NCBI GenBank assembly: GCA_937872175.1
Contig: CALMPI010000018.1
Coordinates: 62,001-126,000 of the forward strand
Reading direction: 5' to 3'
DNA length: 64,000 nucleotides
Source: an uncultured Flavobacteriales bacterium
GTDB lineage: Bacteria > Bacteroidota > Bacteroidia > Flavobacteriales_F > PHOS-HE28
Shown: in pieces, positions 1 to 8,829 of the stretch
Numbering within the stretch: the first letter of the stretch is position 1
Layout of the letters: every line of letters starts with the position of its first letter
Notes under the pieces: generated by a model
What the model was told of the DNA's origin: nothing
What the model saw: the letters and a program-made list of their open reading frames with translations, nothing else
The model's database searches: none
Position numbers and translations under genes: made by a program

Positions 1-1161
1 CTCGACTACCGCGTGGCCGACCTCAACCTCATCCTGCTCTTCTTCGCCACGGCCTTCTCGGCCGCGGCCAACCTGGACCATATCCGCACCGTGCTGAAGG
101 GCCGCCTCACCCACGCCGGTCCCTCCGTGGCCCACGTGGGCTTCGCCCTCGTGCTCCTGGGCGCCCTCATCAGCACCAGCCGCCAGAACGAGATGAGCCG
201 CAACACCCAGGGCATGGACCTGCGCTTCCTGAACGAGGAGTTCAGCAACAGCACGGACATCCTGCTCTACCGCGGCGACACGGTGCGCATGGGCGAGTAC
301 TACGTGCGCTACGCGGCCAAGCGGCCCGAAGGGGTGAACCTCCATTACGTAACGGAGTACTTCCGGCCCGTGCCCGCCACTTACGCGCCCGGCGACACCG
401 TGAAGGTGGGCGACATGCTCTTCAGCTGCCGCAGCGTGCACACGGCCTCGGCCACCTTCCTGGCCGACCAGCCCGCGCACTGGACGCCGATCGAGGAGTT
501 CCCACGCCGCGCGCTGTGGCGCGCGAAGCCCTGGTCCGCCACCCGCGCCGGCGAGCCGCTCTTCACCCTGGAGCCCTTCGTGCAGCTGAACCCGCGCTTC
601 GGCAACGTGGCCGAGCCGAGCACCAAGCACTGGCCCCACCGCGACCTCTACACCCACGTGCGCTACGCCGACCTCGCCGCCGACGAGGCCGAGGACAGCG
701 CCGGCGTGCACTACATGCCGCCCCGCCTGTACGAGAAGCAGCTCGGCGACACCATCGTCACCCCCACCTGCCTGATCCTGATCGACAGCCTGCGCACCGT
801 GCGCGACAGCGTCACCATCCGCATGCTGGGCCCCGACTACCTGGTGTACGCCCTGCGGATGCGTGTACGTGACCTCTACGACCGTGAGCGCTGGTTCGAG
901 GCCAGCCCCGTGATCATCTATCGCGACGGCCGGCCCGTGGCCGGTAAGGGCTTCGACGTGGACCCGCTGCGCGTGAAGTTCGAGCTGGCCACGGTGGACG
1001 GCGACCGCGTGGGGCTCAACGTCTTCGAGCGCGAGTATGTGGTGATGCAGGCCATCGTGTTCCCGGGCATCAACATCCTGTGGACGGGCTGCATCCTCAT
1101 GTTCCTGGGCACGCTGATGGCCGTGCGCCGTAGGCTGCGCGACCGCAGCGGCACCTCCTGA
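1..1161 (+). CDS. Cytochrome c biogenesis haem lyase, CcmF/CcsA-like, C-terminal part (partial at window start)
   Basis: The reading frame is already open at base 1 and stops at 1161, so only the C-terminal end (about 386 codons) is visible. The visible part starts with a membrane segment, continues with GPSVAHVGFALVLLGALIS (a membrane helix of the kind seen in CcmF/NrfE haem lyases), then a large periplasmic region, and ends with one more membrane helix (ILWTGCILMFLGTLMAV) and a basic tail. In the known family this membrane protein presents haem for covalent attachment to apocytochrome c. The catalytic WWD domain would lie upstream of the window. The next gene starts 2 bases after the stop, which suggests one transcript. 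Family assignment is by pattern only. Confidence 0.75.
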   Translation, partial: LDYRVADLNLILLFFATAFSAAANLDHIRTVLKGRLTHAGPSVAHVGFALVLLGALISTSRQNEMSRNTQGMDLRFLNEEFSNSTDILLYRGDTVRMGEYYVRYAAKRPEGVNLHYVTEYFRPVPATYAPGDTVKVGDMLFSCRSVHTASATFLADQPAHWTPIEEFPRRALWRAKPWSATRAGEPLFTLEPFVQLNPRFGNVAEPSTKHWPHRDLYTHVRYADLAADEAEDSAGVHYMPPRLYEKQLGDTIVTPTCLILIDSLRTVRDSVTIRMLGPDYLVYALRMRVRDLYDRERWFEASPVIIYRDGRPVAGKGFDVDPLRVKFELATVDGDRVGLNVFEREYVVMQAIVFPGINILWTGCILMFLGTLMAVRRRLRDRSGTS

Positions 1162-1163
1162 CC

Positions 1164-1952
1164 ATGCCGCTGCGCGAAGGCATCCTGCTGGTGGGAACGG
1201 GCCGCGCGGCCCACCACCTGGGGCATGCCATCGCCCGAGCCGGTCTTCCGCTGACCGGTGTCGTGGGCCGCTCCACCGCCTCCGCCAAACCGCTGGCCCT
1301 GGCCCTGCGCACCACGCCGTTCGGGCCGGACGAACCGCTGCCGCCCGCAGCGCTCACCCTGCTGGCCGTGAGCGACGACGCCATCGCGCAGGTGGCCGCC
1401 CGCCTGGGCGCCCGCGAGGGCGTGGTGGCCCATCTCTCCGGCGCCTCCGACATGGACCGCCTGCTGCCCCATGCGCACCGTGGCGTGCTGTGGCCCGTGA
1501 TGAGCCTGAGCCCCGGCGAGCCCGCCGACCTGAGCCACGTGCCGCTGGTGGTGGACGCCAACGGGGAGGAGGCCCGCCGCGTGCTGCTCGACCTGGCCCG
1601 CAGCCTCAGCGGCAAGGTGGTGGAGCTGCCCCTGGACCAACGCCGGCTGGTGCACCTCGCCGCCGTGTTCGCCTCCAACTTCCCGGTGGCCCTCTTCGCC
1701 GAATCGTGCACCCTGCTGGAGCGTGGCGGCATCCCGTCGGACCTGCTGACGCCGCTGTGGAAGGCCACCGCCGCCAAGGCCGCCGCCGTGGGTCCCGAAC
1801 AGGCGCTCACCGGGCCCGCACGCCGCGGCGACCGCGGCACGATCGACCGCCACCTCGCCGCGTTGGAGGGCGATCCCGATCTTCGCCGCGCCTATGCGCT
1901 GCTCTCCGACCTGATCGCGAAGCGGCATCCACGAGCGCCCGATGCCCGCTGA
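1164..1952 (+). CDS. Rossmann-fold/DUF2520 domain protein
   Basis: The 262-residue protein opens with an NAD(P)-binding Rossmann motif (LLVGTGRAAHHLGHAI, near residues 8-23) and has a C-terminal helical half of the DUF2520 type (LAAVFASNFPVALF, then LWKATAAKAAAVGPEQALTG). These two-domain proteins resemble pyrroline-5-carboxylate reductase and 6-phosphogluconate dehydrogenase folds, but their substrate is not known to me. The start lies 2 bases after the preceding stop. The 3' end overlaps the next gene by 11 bases, so it probably belongs to a multi-gene transcript with the KdsC-like, UbiA, Maf and outer-membrane genes. Confidence 0.82.
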   Translation: MPLREGILLVGTGRAAHHLGHAIARAGLPLTGVVGRSTASAKPLALALRTTPFGPDEPLPPAALTLLAVSDDAIAQVAARLGAREGVVAHLSGASDMDRLLPHAHRGVLWPVMSLSPGEPADLSHVPLVVDANGEEARRVLLDLARSLSGKVVELPLDQRRLVHLAAVFASNFPVALFAESCTLLERGGIPSDLLTPLWKATAAKAAAVGPEQALTGPARRGDRGTIDRHLAALEGDPDLRRAYALLSDLIAKRHPRAPDAR

Positions 1953-2472
1953 ACCCACCTACAAGGAACGCCTCGCCGCGCTGGACACCTTCCTGTTCGA
2001 CGTGGACGGCGTGTTCACCGACAACCGCGTGCTGCTGATGCCCGGCATGGACCCGGTGCGCACCTTCCACACCCGCGACGCTTACGCCGTGCAGCACGCC
2101 GTGCGTGAGGGCCTGCGCATCGTGATCGTCACCGGCGGACACAGCGATGGGGTGGTGCAGAGCTTCCAGCGGCTCGGCGTCACCGACGTGCACACCCGCA
2201 CGCGCGACAAGCTGGAGCTGGTGGAGCGCCTCATCGCCGAACAGCGGCTGGACCCTGCGCGTTCGGCCTACATGGGCGACGACATCCCCGACCTGCGCGT
2301 GATGCGGCGCGTGGCCCTGGCCTGCTGCCCGTCCGACGCGGCCGAGGAGGTGAAGGCCATCAGCCACTTCGTGAGCCGCCTGCCCGGTGGTGGCGGATGC
2401 GTGCGCGACCTGATCGAGCAGGCCATGAAGGTGCAGGGACGCTGGATGACCGACGGTGCGTACACCTGGTGA
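1942..2472 (+). CDS. kdsC: HAD-family phosphatase, KDO-8-phosphate phosphatase-like
   Basis: The 176-residue protein matches the short HAD phosphatases of the KdsC type, which remove phosphate from 3-deoxy-D-manno-octulosonate 8-phosphate during lipopolysaccharide core synthesis in the cytoplasm. Motif I is LFDVDGVFTDN (Asp20 nucleophile, Asp22 acid/base), motif II is IVTGG, and the metal-binding motif IV is YMGDDIPDL. The length is typical for capless KdsC. The ATG lies inside the end of the DUF2520 gene (11-base overlap), which supports translational coupling. A related sugar-phosphate substrate cannot be excluded from sequence alone. Confidence 0.85.
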   Translation: MPAEPTYKERLAALDTFLFDVDGVFTDNRVLLMPGMDPVRTFHTRDAYAVQHAVREGLRIVIVTGGHSDGVVQSFQRLGVTDVHTRTRDKLELVERLIAEQRLDPARSAYMGDDIPDLRVMRRVALACCPSDAAEEVKAISHFVSRLPGGGGCVRDLIEQAMKVQGRWMTDGAYTW

Positions 2473-2476
2473 ACCC

Positions 2477-3442
2477 ATGCTGGCCCTCCTTCGCCTCACC
2501 CGACCGCTGAACCTGGCGATCATCGCCGGCACGATGGCCGTGATGCGGTACGGCGTGGTGGGCGGGCTGCTCGGCGCCAGCGGTCTGCCCCTCGCGCTGG
2601 GCGGAACCTGGTTCACGCTGCTCGTGCTCAGCACGGTGCTCATCGCCGCGGGCGGCAACATCATCAACGACTACTTCGACACGCGCATCGACCGCATCAA
2701 CAAGCCCGACGAACTGATCGTGGGACGCTCGGTGCCGCGTCGGAAGGCCATGGCGGCGCACCTGGTCCTGAGCGGGCTGGGGCTTTTGTGCGGCTGGGCC
2801 GTGGTGGTGCACACGGGCCTGTGGCGGCTGGCCGTGATCCCGCCCTTCGCCATCGGCGCCTTGTGGACCTACAGCACCACCTTCAAGCGGCAGCTCATCA
2901 TCGGAAACGGGCTGGTGGCGACGCTCACCGCGCTGGTGCCGCTCACCGTCGGCCTCTACGAGATCCCCCTCGCCCAGCGCATGCACGCCGGTGAACTGCT
3001 TGCCGCCTTCAACGACGAGGGCGCGGTGCATTTCTACTTCCGCGTCATCTGGTACTGGGTGTTCGGTTTCACGGGCTTCGCCTTCGTGGCCACGCTGGTG
3101 CGCGAACTGCAGAAGGACATGGCCGATGTGCCGGGCGACCGCGCCCTGGGATGCCGCACCATCCCCATCGTGTGGGGCATGGGCGCCGCCCGGGCGATCG
3201 TGATCGTCCATACGCTCGTCCTGGTGGCCGCCCTGCTGCTGCTGCGCCGCGCCTTCCTCGACGACCGCCTCTCGTACTGGACCATCGCCGCGCTCATCCT
3301 CACCCTGCTCATCAGTGCGGGCCTCACCTGGAACGCCCGCGATCGCGCGGCCCATGTGCGCGCCGGGATCGTGATGAAAGTGGCCATGGTGCTCGCCGTC
3401 GGCTACGGCCTCCTCGTCCCCCTGCTGCTCGACCTGACATGA
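2477..3442 (+). CDS. UbiA-family prenyltransferase (geranylgeranylglycerol-phosphate geranylgeranyltransferase-like)
   Basis: The integral membrane protein (321 residues from the ATG at 2477) carries both UbiA aspartate-rich motifs: NDYFDTRIDRINKP (about residues 65-78) and RELQKDMADVPGD (about 212-224). These bind magnesium and the prenyl diphosphate. Several hydrophobic helices follow. Members of this branch in Bacteroidota are usually annotated as geranylgeranylglycerol-phosphate geranylgeranyltransferase; the true acceptor here is not shown by sequence. A GTG at 2456 is in frame, but the ATG at 2477 gives the conserved N-terminus (LLRLTRPLNLAII) and starts just after the kdsC stop. The stop overlaps the Maf start as ATGA. 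Confidence 0.85.
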   Translation: MLALLRLTRPLNLAIIAGTMAVMRYGVVGGLLGASGLPLALGGTWFTLLVLSTVLIAAGGNIINDYFDTRIDRINKPDELIVGRSVPRRKAMAAHLVLSGLGLLCGWAVVVHTGLWRLAVIPPFAIGALWTYSTTFKRQLIIGNGLVATLTALVPLTVGLYEIPLAQRMHAGELLAAFNDEGAVHFYFRVIWYWVFGFTGFAFVATLVRELQKDMADVPGDRALGCRTIPIVWGMGAARAIVIVHTLVLVAALLLLRRAFLDDRLSYWTIAALILTLLISAGLTWNARDRAAHVRAGIVMKVAMVLAVGYGLLVPLLLDLT

Positions 3443-4056
3443 GCGCGCGGCCCCTCCTCCCCTGGCGGATCGTCCTTGCCTCCGCCTCACCCCGACGGCG
3501 CCAGCTCTTGGAAGGCCTCGAACTTCCGCTGCGCGTGGTGCCGCTGGACGTGGATGAAACACCAGCCCCGGGCATGCCGGTGCATCAGGTGGCCGAACAC
3601 CTCGCCGTGCGCAAGGCCAGGGCCTATACAACGCCGCTCGCCGACGACGAGGTGCTGGTGACCGCCGATACCACGGTGCTGCTCGATGACCCCTCGGGTG
3701 CCGGAACGAGTCTGTTGTTGAACAAGCCTGAGGATGACGCGGACGCCCGCCGCATGCTCGCCCTGCTCAGCGGCCGCACGCACCGCGTGGTCACCGGGGT
3801 GTGCCTGCGGACACTGGGCGGCACCGTGCGGTTCAGCGACGAGGCACGGGTGACCTTCCGCACGCTGGAGCCCGAGGAGATCGCCTACTACGTGGAGCGC
3901 CACCATCCGCTGGACAAGGCCGGGGCCTATGGCGTGCAGGACTGGATCGGCTACACCGCCGTCGCCCGCATCGAGGGCAGCTTCTACACCGTGATGGGCC
4001 TGCCGATGCATCGCGTGTACCTCGCCCTGCGCGCTCTTTCCACGCCACGACCATGA
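3439..4056 (+). CDS. maf: Maf-family nucleotide pyrophosphatase
   Basis: The 205-residue protein has the Maf signature ILASASPRRRQLLEGL at the N-terminus and VTADTTVLL, the second conserved block with a catalytic acidic residue. YGVQDWIGYTAVARIEGSFYTVMGLP near the C-terminus (split motif YGVQ and GSFYTVMGLP) is also typical. Maf proteins hydrolyse dTTP/UTP or modified nucleotides to the monophosphate and are linked to septum control. The start codon overlaps the UbiA stop (ATGA) and its own stop overlaps the following start (ATGA), so the gene sits inside a tightly coupled operon. Confidence 0.9.
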   Translation: MSARPLLPWRIVLASASPRRRQLLEGLELPLRVVPLDVDETPAPGMPVHQVAEHLAVRKARAYTTPLADDEVLVTADTTVLLDDPSGAGTSLLLNKPEDDADARRMLALLSGRTHRVVTGVCLRTLGGTVRFSDEARVTFRTLEPEEIAYYVERHHPLDKAGAYGVQDWIGYTAVARIEGSFYTVMGLPMHRVYLALRALSTPRP

Positions 4057-4814
4057 GAACGCACCTCCTCCCTGCCCTCCTTGTGTTGCTCGTGCACGGC
4101 GATGCTGCCGCACAGACCTCCCCGTTCACCCCTCCTGAGCGGCCCGACCCGCGCACGTGGTACCTCACCAACGGCTCCGAGTGGGTGTTCTCCTTCCCCG
4201 TCCTCAACGTGTCCCGCGACTCGGTGCCGTCCGGCCAGGGCGGCATCGTGCGTTTCGCGCCCTTCATGAACCCGCGGGTGCTGGTGCACTGGGACGCGGG
4301 AGCGCATGTGGGCTTCTTCAGCGGTCTTGGCATCCGCAACCTTGGCTTCATCTACGACGTGCCCGGCAGCAACGAACGCTTCAAGTACCGCACGTACACC
4401 CTGGGCCTTCCGCTGGGGATCAAGCTGGGCCGCATGCACAAGGTGCTCGTGTTCGCCGGCTACGAGCTGGAGCTGCCCTTCAACTACAAGGAGAAGCGCT
4501 ACGCCAACGAGAAGAAGGAGGACAAGTTCAATGTGTGGTTCAGCGACCGCACGCAGCCCTTCTTCCAGAGCGTGATGCTCGGGGTGCAGGCGCCGCTCGG
4601 CTTCAACATCACGGTGAAGTACACGCTCACCAACTTCCACAACACGGGCTATCGGGAAGTGATCGATGGTGTCGAACGCTTTCCGTACGCAGGGCTGAAC
4701 GCCAACCTGGTATGCCTGTCGGTGAACTGGGGCATGCACGCGGGCCGCAAGCGGAAGCGCGGTTCCTCGCCCTCGGCCACCCCGGTGCAGGATCCCCAGG
4801 CCCGGGCCCATTGA
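4053..4814 (+). CDS. Predicted outer-membrane beta-barrel-like exported protein
   Basis: The 253-residue protein has a clear signal peptide (LLPALLVLLVHGDAAAQ, cut after about residue 20). The rest is rich in alternating aromatic and hydrophobic strands such as YTLGLPLGIKLGR and FAGYELELPFNY, which fits a small beta-barrel. I do not recognise a named family. The ATG overlaps the maf stop, so it is the last gene of the rightward operon. It converges with the T9SS cargo gene, whose stop is 4 bases away. The tail is basic and low-complexity. Confidence 0.65.
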   Translation: MRTHLLPALLVLLVHGDAAAQTSPFTPPERPDPRTWYLTNGSEWVFSFPVLNVSRDSVPSGQGGIVRFAPFMNPRVLVHWDAGAHVGFFSGLGIRNLGFIYDVPGSNERFKYRTYTLGLPLGIKLGRMHKVLVFAGYELELPFNYKEKRYANEKKEDKFNVWFSDRTQPFFQSVMLGVQAPLGFNITVKYTLTNFHNTGYREVIDGVERFPYAGLNANLVCLSVNWGMHAGRKRKRGSSPSATPVQDPQARAH

Positions 4815-4818
4815 CCGG

Positions 4819-6945
4819 CTATCGCAGCAGCGATACATGCCCGCGGTGCAGGCGCCGCTGGCCGAACCCGTCGCGCAGCATCACCGTCCAGGCGTAAACC
4901 CCCTGCGGCTCGCCATCCCCCGTCCAGCCCGCGGTGAGCTCGGTGGAGGCGAAGCGCAAGGCGCCCCATCGGTCGTAGATGCGGAGCTCGTACGCCTGCG
5001 GGCGCTGCACGGTGGTCAGCGGAAGAAAGATGTCATTGATGCCGTCCGCATCGGGCGTGAAGGCGTTGGGCGCATGGAACGCGTAGTCGCCCTCCACACA
5101 CACCTCCGCGGAGGTGGCATCGGTGCAGCCCCCGGCATCGGTGACGACCAGGGTGATGGTGCGGCATCCCGTGCCCTCATACACGTGCTGCGGCTGCGGG
5201 CCGTTCGCCGAGCTGCCGTCCCCCAGGTCCCATGACCAGAGCACCGCATCCAGCGAGCCGTCCACGATCGGCACTGCTCCCGTGCCCTCCTCCACCACCG
5301 ACGGCACGCTGAAGGAAGCCACCGGACGGGCGTTCACGGCGATCGGTCCGCCGCTCGCGCTTCCGGAACAACCCGGCAGGGCCTCCTGCACCACCGTGGG
5401 CACGAACAGGCCTTCCCCCGTGTAGCAGTGCTGAACGGATGCACCCGCGGCGCTGCTGCCATCCCCGAGGTCCCAGGTGATGGGACCGCCACTACCGCTT
5501 TGGGCGGTCAGGTTCACGCAGAGCGGCGCACAACCCCCGGTGATGTCGACCAGCACAGTGGGCGAGGGCAGCGGCACCACCGACACCACCACCTCGTCCG
5601 GCGCGCTCGTGCACCCGGCCGCATCGGTGGCCACCACGGCGTAGGTGCCCGCGACCGCGGGGTTCAGCACCGGGCCCGCCGGCGACCAGTCGAGCTGGAT
5701 GCTCCCCGAACCACCGCCGCTCGCAGCAACGAGCGTGAGGGGGGAGCCCTCGCATACCGTGGTGTCGGCCATGGCCTGCACCTGCACCGGGACCGGTCCG
5801 TTCACCATCCCGGTGGCCGAGGACGAGCAGCCGCCCGCTTCGGTGACGGTGACCGTATAGCTGCCGGGAGCGAGCCCGGTGATGGACGCCGCTGTGCCGC
5901 CGCCCGGCGACCAGCTGTAGGTGAGGCCGGTGCCTGCGTTGACCACCGCCGTGGCCGAACCCAGGCCGCCGGTACAATCCGCATCGGTGACGTCCACGCT
6001 CACCTCGGGCACCACCACAGGCAGCGTGACGCTCACCGGGTCGCTGCACGGACCGTCGGTGGTGAGGGTGACGGCGTAGGTGCCCGGACCGGAGAAGGTG
6101 TGCGACGGGTTCTGGGAGAACGAGCTGTTCTGCGCACCGGAGGCCGGATCGCCGAAGTCCCAGGACCAGCTCGTGGGGCACCCGCCGGCCACCGGTGTGA
6201 AGTTGGCCGTTGCTCCGGCACACGTCCACGTAAAGTCCGCGATGGCGCCCTCGGCCTCCTGGATGAGGATGTCGTCGATGGCGATGCCGTCGTAGCCGTT
6301 GCACTGGGTGCCGGCGCCGAACAGGAAGCGGAACAGGACCTGCGGCTGGTTGGCCGCGGCGGGGATGCAGTGCTTGGCGGTGACCCAGCCGCCGCTGCCG
6401 AAGCCGCCCTGGCAACTGCCGCTGGTGGGGCCGCTGCGCCCGCTCCACCCATGCTTCGGGCTCACCGACGTGAGGTTGGTGATGTTGCCCGCGTTGAACC
6501 AGTTGTCGTTGAGGCAATCCACCGGATCGCCCCAGGCCCCCACGTTGCTCCAGCTCTGTCCGCCGTTCAACGAGAGCTGGAAGACCATGCCGTCGTACTG
6601 CCGTTCGCACTCCCAGAAGATCTTGAAGGAGATCCAGGGGTGATCCAGCGTGGACATGTCGAAGCATGGGCTCTCCAGCCAGCTCAGCTGACCGTAGGTG
6701 TAGAAGGTGCCCGTGAGCCCGCCCACGCACCAGCTGCGCAGCCCGCCCCCGGCGCTGTTGATCGACGGGTGCGCCGGCGTGCCCCAGGCCCAGTCGCTGC
6801 TGATGCCGCCGGCGGTCCACTGCGGCCCGCTCTCGAACCCTTCGTTGTAGGGGAAGGTGCCGATGGGGTTCACACATTGCGCCTGTGAACCCACGCCCGC
6901 CGCCAGCGCAAGCGCGATCAGAAAGAAGCGGGGACCGCGGACCAC
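4819..6945 (-). CDS. Secreted PKD-domain protein with T9SS type B (gliding-associated) C-terminal domain
   Basis: The protein has 708 residues from a GTG at 6945, since no ATG exists near the N-terminus. Its order is: signal peptide (FFLIALALAAGVGSQAQ); a region of about 200 residues resembling a lectin/MAM-like jelly roll (FPYNEGFESGPQW, then GIAIDDILIQE); several PKD-like and Ig-like repeats (SWDFGDPASG, ITWDLGDGSS, LWSWDLGDGSS); and a C-terminal domain with NAFTPDADGINDIF, YDRWGALRF and GVYAWTVML. That ending is the type B T9SS sorting domain, so the protein is probably exported through the outer membrane and may be surface-attached or adhesive. It is on the same strand as mazG, 94 bases downstream. 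Confidence 0.9.
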   Translation of the reverse strand: MVRGPRFFLIALALAAGVGSQAQCVNPIGTFPYNEGFESGPQWTAGGISSDWAWGTPAHPSINSAGGGLRSWCVGGLTGTFYTYGQLSWLESPCFDMSTLDHPWISFKIFWECERQYDGMVFQLSLNGGQSWSNVGAWGDPVDCLNDNWFNAGNITNLTSVSPKHGWSGRSGPTSGSCQGGFGSGGWVTAKHCIPAAANQPQVLFRFLFGAGTQCNGYDGIAIDDILIQEAEGAIADFTWTCAGATANFTPVAGGCPTSWSWDFGDPASGAQNSSFSQNPSHTFSGPGTYAVTLTTDGPCSDPVSVTLPVVVPEVSVDVTDADCTGGLGSATAVVNAGTGLTYSWSPGGGTAASITGLAPGSYTVTVTEAGGCSSSATGMVNGPVPVQVQAMADTTVCEGSPLTLVAASGGGSGSIQLDWSPAGPVLNPAVAGTYAVVATDAAGCTSAPDEVVVSVVPLPSPTVLVDITGGCAPLCVNLTAQSGSGGPITWDLGDGSSAAGASVQHCYTGEGLFVPTVVQEALPGCSGSASGGPIAVNARPVASFSVPSVVEEGTGAVPIVDGSLDAVLWSWDLGDGSSANGPQPQHVYEGTGCRTITLVVTDAGGCTDATSAEVCVEGDYAFHAPNAFTPDADGINDIFLPLTTVQRPQAYELRIYDRWGALRFASTELTAGWTGDGEPQGVYAWTVMLRDGFGQRRLHRGHVSLLR

Positions 6946-6949
6946 GGGG

Positions 6950-6957
6950 CAAAGATC
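6950..6957 (-). promoter_or_regulatory. TAnnTTTG-like -7 box just before the T9SS cargo gene
   Basis: On the minus strand this reads GATCTTTG, one mismatch from the Bacteroidota -7 consensus TAnnTTTG, and it ends 4 bases before the GTG start at 6945. If used, the transcript would start at or within a few bases of the start codon. Confidence 0.4.
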
Positions 6958-7039
6958 GGTGCTGCGTGCCGCGGGTCCGACACGGTCCTGTCACAAGAAC
7001 GGCCCCGTGCGGCGCCGCGAACGCCTCCGATGGAGCGCA

Positions 7040-7825
7040 TCATCCGTCGAACGCCTTCGCCCGCTCCCAGTACGCATCCATCTCCGCCAGGGTCATCTCA
7101 CCCAGCTGTCGACCGTCACGGGCGCTCTCGCGCTCCAGGAACCGGAAGCGGCGGATGAACTTCCGGTTGGTGCGTTCCAGCGCCTCATCCGGATCGACCC
7201 CGAGGAAGCGTGCGTAGTTCACGATGCTGAAGAGCACGTCGCCCACTTCGTCGGCCTGCTTCGCGGAGCCCGCCTCCACCTCGCGTTCCAGTTCGGCCAG
7301 CTCCTCGTTCACCTTTTCCCATACCTGCTCCTTGTTCTCCCAATCGAATCCCACGCCGCGCGCCTTGTCCTGAATGCGGATCGCCTTCACCAGCGAAGGG
7401 AGGCCTTTGGGCACCCCCTCCAGCACGCTCTTGTCAGCGGCTCCCGCCTTGGCCTTCTCCGCCAGCTTGATCCTCTCCCAGTTGGCCTTCACCTCCTCCT
7501 CGTCGGCCACCTTCACGTCCCCGTAGATGTGCGGATGCCGGTGGATGAGCTTCTCGCAGATGCCGTTCAGCACATCGGTGATGTCGAAGGCCCCCTGCTC
7601 ACTGCCGATCTTGGCGTAGAACACCATGTGCAGAAGAAGGTCGCCGAGCTCCTTCCTCACCTCCTGGAGGTCGTTCTCCAGGATGGCATCGCCGAGCTCA
7701 TAGGTCTCCTCGATCGTGAGCGGCCGCAGCGTGGCCATCGTCTGTTTCCTGTCCCATGGACATTGGGCGCGTAGTTCGTCCATGATCGTCAACAGGCGGA
7801 GGAAGGCGGTGGCGCGGGGATCCAT
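7040..7825 (-). CDS. mazG: Nucleoside triphosphate pyrophosphohydrolase MazG
   Basis: The 261-residue protein has the two tandem MazG domains of the full-length family. The first has EETYELGDAI then EVRKELGDLLLHMVF; the second has VNEELAELEREV then ADEVGDVLFSIVN. These acidic motifs bind magnesium. The enzyme hydrolyses NTPs and dNTPs to monophosphates plus pyrophosphate and helps clean the nucleotide pool. The start at 7825 gives the usual N-terminus (FLRLLTIMDELRAQCPWD). It lies 41 bases downstream of the last SRPBCC gene on the same strand and could be read through from that operon. Confidence 0.93.
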   Translation of the reverse strand: MDPRATAFLRLLTIMDELRAQCPWDRKQTMATLRPLTIEETYELGDAILENDLQEVRKELGDLLLHMVFYAKIGSEQGAFDITDVLNGICEKLIHRHPHIYGDVKVADEEEVKANWERIKLAEKAKAGAADKSVLEGVPKGLPSLVKAIRIQDKARGVGFDWENKEQVWEKVNEELAELEREVEAGSAKQADEVGDVLFSIVNYARFLGVDPDEALERTNRKFIRRFRFLERESARDGRQLGEMTLAEMDAYWERAKAFDG

Positions 7826-7866
7826 GGCACGAAGGTGCGAAGGGCGGCCGGCACCTCCGTCCCGCG

Positions 7867-8379
7867 TCAACCAAGGCCGGAGGGGACCATGCTTCCGAGC
7901 TGCACGGCCAACGCATCCATGCTGTCGCACCATCCGCCGATGTGGCTGTCGCGCGAGGGCTCCGTGGCCAGGCCGGTCTGTCGGAATCGCAAGCGCGTCC
8001 TGTTCCCTTCTGCGATCAGGTCCACCTCCACCAGCGTGCGGTGGTGCGCCGGGTTCACGTACACGGGCTGCTTCTCCCATTGATGGGTGAAGGCGAGGTG
8101 GTCGATGGGGCGCACCGCGGTGTAGGTGCCATAGCTGGGGATGTCCTCGCCATCGGGCGTGCGCAGCACCACCCGCCATGAACCACCGTCACGCAGATCG
8201 GTGACGGCATCCACAGTAGTGAACGCCGCGCAGCCGAACCAATGAACCAGCATTGCCGGTGTGGTCCAGGCATCCCAAACGAGTTGCTGCGGGGCGTCGA
8301 AGACCCGGGTGATGCGGATCTCGTCCGGTGCAGGGGTGCTCACCTGGTTGCGAACGCGTTGGGCGGTGATCGGGTCCAT
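7867..8379 (-). CDS. SRPBCC/AHSA1-fold protein (1 of 7 in the cluster)
   Basis: The 170-residue START/Bet v1-like (SRPBCC) protein shows the family N-terminal pattern IRITRVFDAPQQLVWDAWTTPAMLVHWFG and a middle GGSWRVVLRTPDGE strand pair. The fold forms a deep hydrophobic pocket that binds lipophilic ligands. No catalytic role is visible. It is the most downstream SRPBCC member of the ArsR-led cluster, 26 bases after the DoxX-like gene, with mazG following. It is longer than its neighbours at both ends. Confidence 0.82.
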   Translation of the reverse strand: MDPITAQRVRNQVSTPAPDEIRITRVFDAPQQLVWDAWTTPAMLVHWFGCAAFTTVDAVTDLRDGGSWRVVLRTPDGEDIPSYGTYTAVRPIDHLAFTHQWEKQPVYVNPAHHRTLVEVDLIAEGNRTRLRFRQTGLATEPSRDSHIGGWCDSMDALAVQLGSMVPSGLG

Positions 8380-8405
8380 GCCTCAAAGGAAGCGGGAAGG
8401 ATCGT

Positions 8406-8789
8406 TCATCCGGCGTCGCGAGCGTCCAGCCTTCGATGGTGCAGCACATACGCCCAGGCCAGCACACCGATGAAGAGCAGCATCGGCGCCCAGCCCGGGA
8501 CCGGATCACCCACGGCGATGAACGAGACGACGGCCGCCACCAGATCGATGAAGAAGCCGAAGTAGGCCCACTCCTTCACCCGGGCCGGCACCATCGGCAG
8601 CAGGATCGCGATGGCGCCCAACACCTTGGCATATGAAATGAGCTGGATGAAATACAGGGGATAGCCCAAATGGTCGTGCAGAAGGGCCACGGCCTCGGGC
8701 ATCAGGGTGATGCCGCCGTAGGAGGAGAGGACCATGAAGCCGCTGAAGAGGCCGGTGATGATCCAGTAGGTGAGGTTGAGCTTGTTCAT
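8406..8789 (-). CDS. DoxX-like small membrane protein
   Basis: The 127-residue membrane protein has four hydrophobic segments, including YWIITGLFSGFMVLSSYGGI, LGAIAILLPMVP and MLLFIGVLAWAYVLHH. HLGYPLYFIQLISYAKVLGAIAIL matches the DoxX/DUF2834-like family pattern. The ATG at 8789 is chosen because upstream in-frame codons look like a shadow of the next gene. DoxX-like proteins are often found beside SRPBCC and ArsR genes; their biochemical role is unclear. It sits 40 bases after the preceding SRPBCC gene in the same run. Confidence 0.78.
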   Translation of the reverse strand: MNKLNLTYWIITGLFSGFMVLSSYGGITLMPEAVALLHDHLGYPLYFIQLISYAKVLGAIAILLPMVPARVKEWAYFGFFIDLVAAVVSFIAVGDPVPGWAPMLLFIGVLAWAYVLHHRRLDARDAG

Positions 8790-8829
8790 GGGTCGGCATT
8801 CCCCGGTCGCGGACCGGATGTTGTGCGGG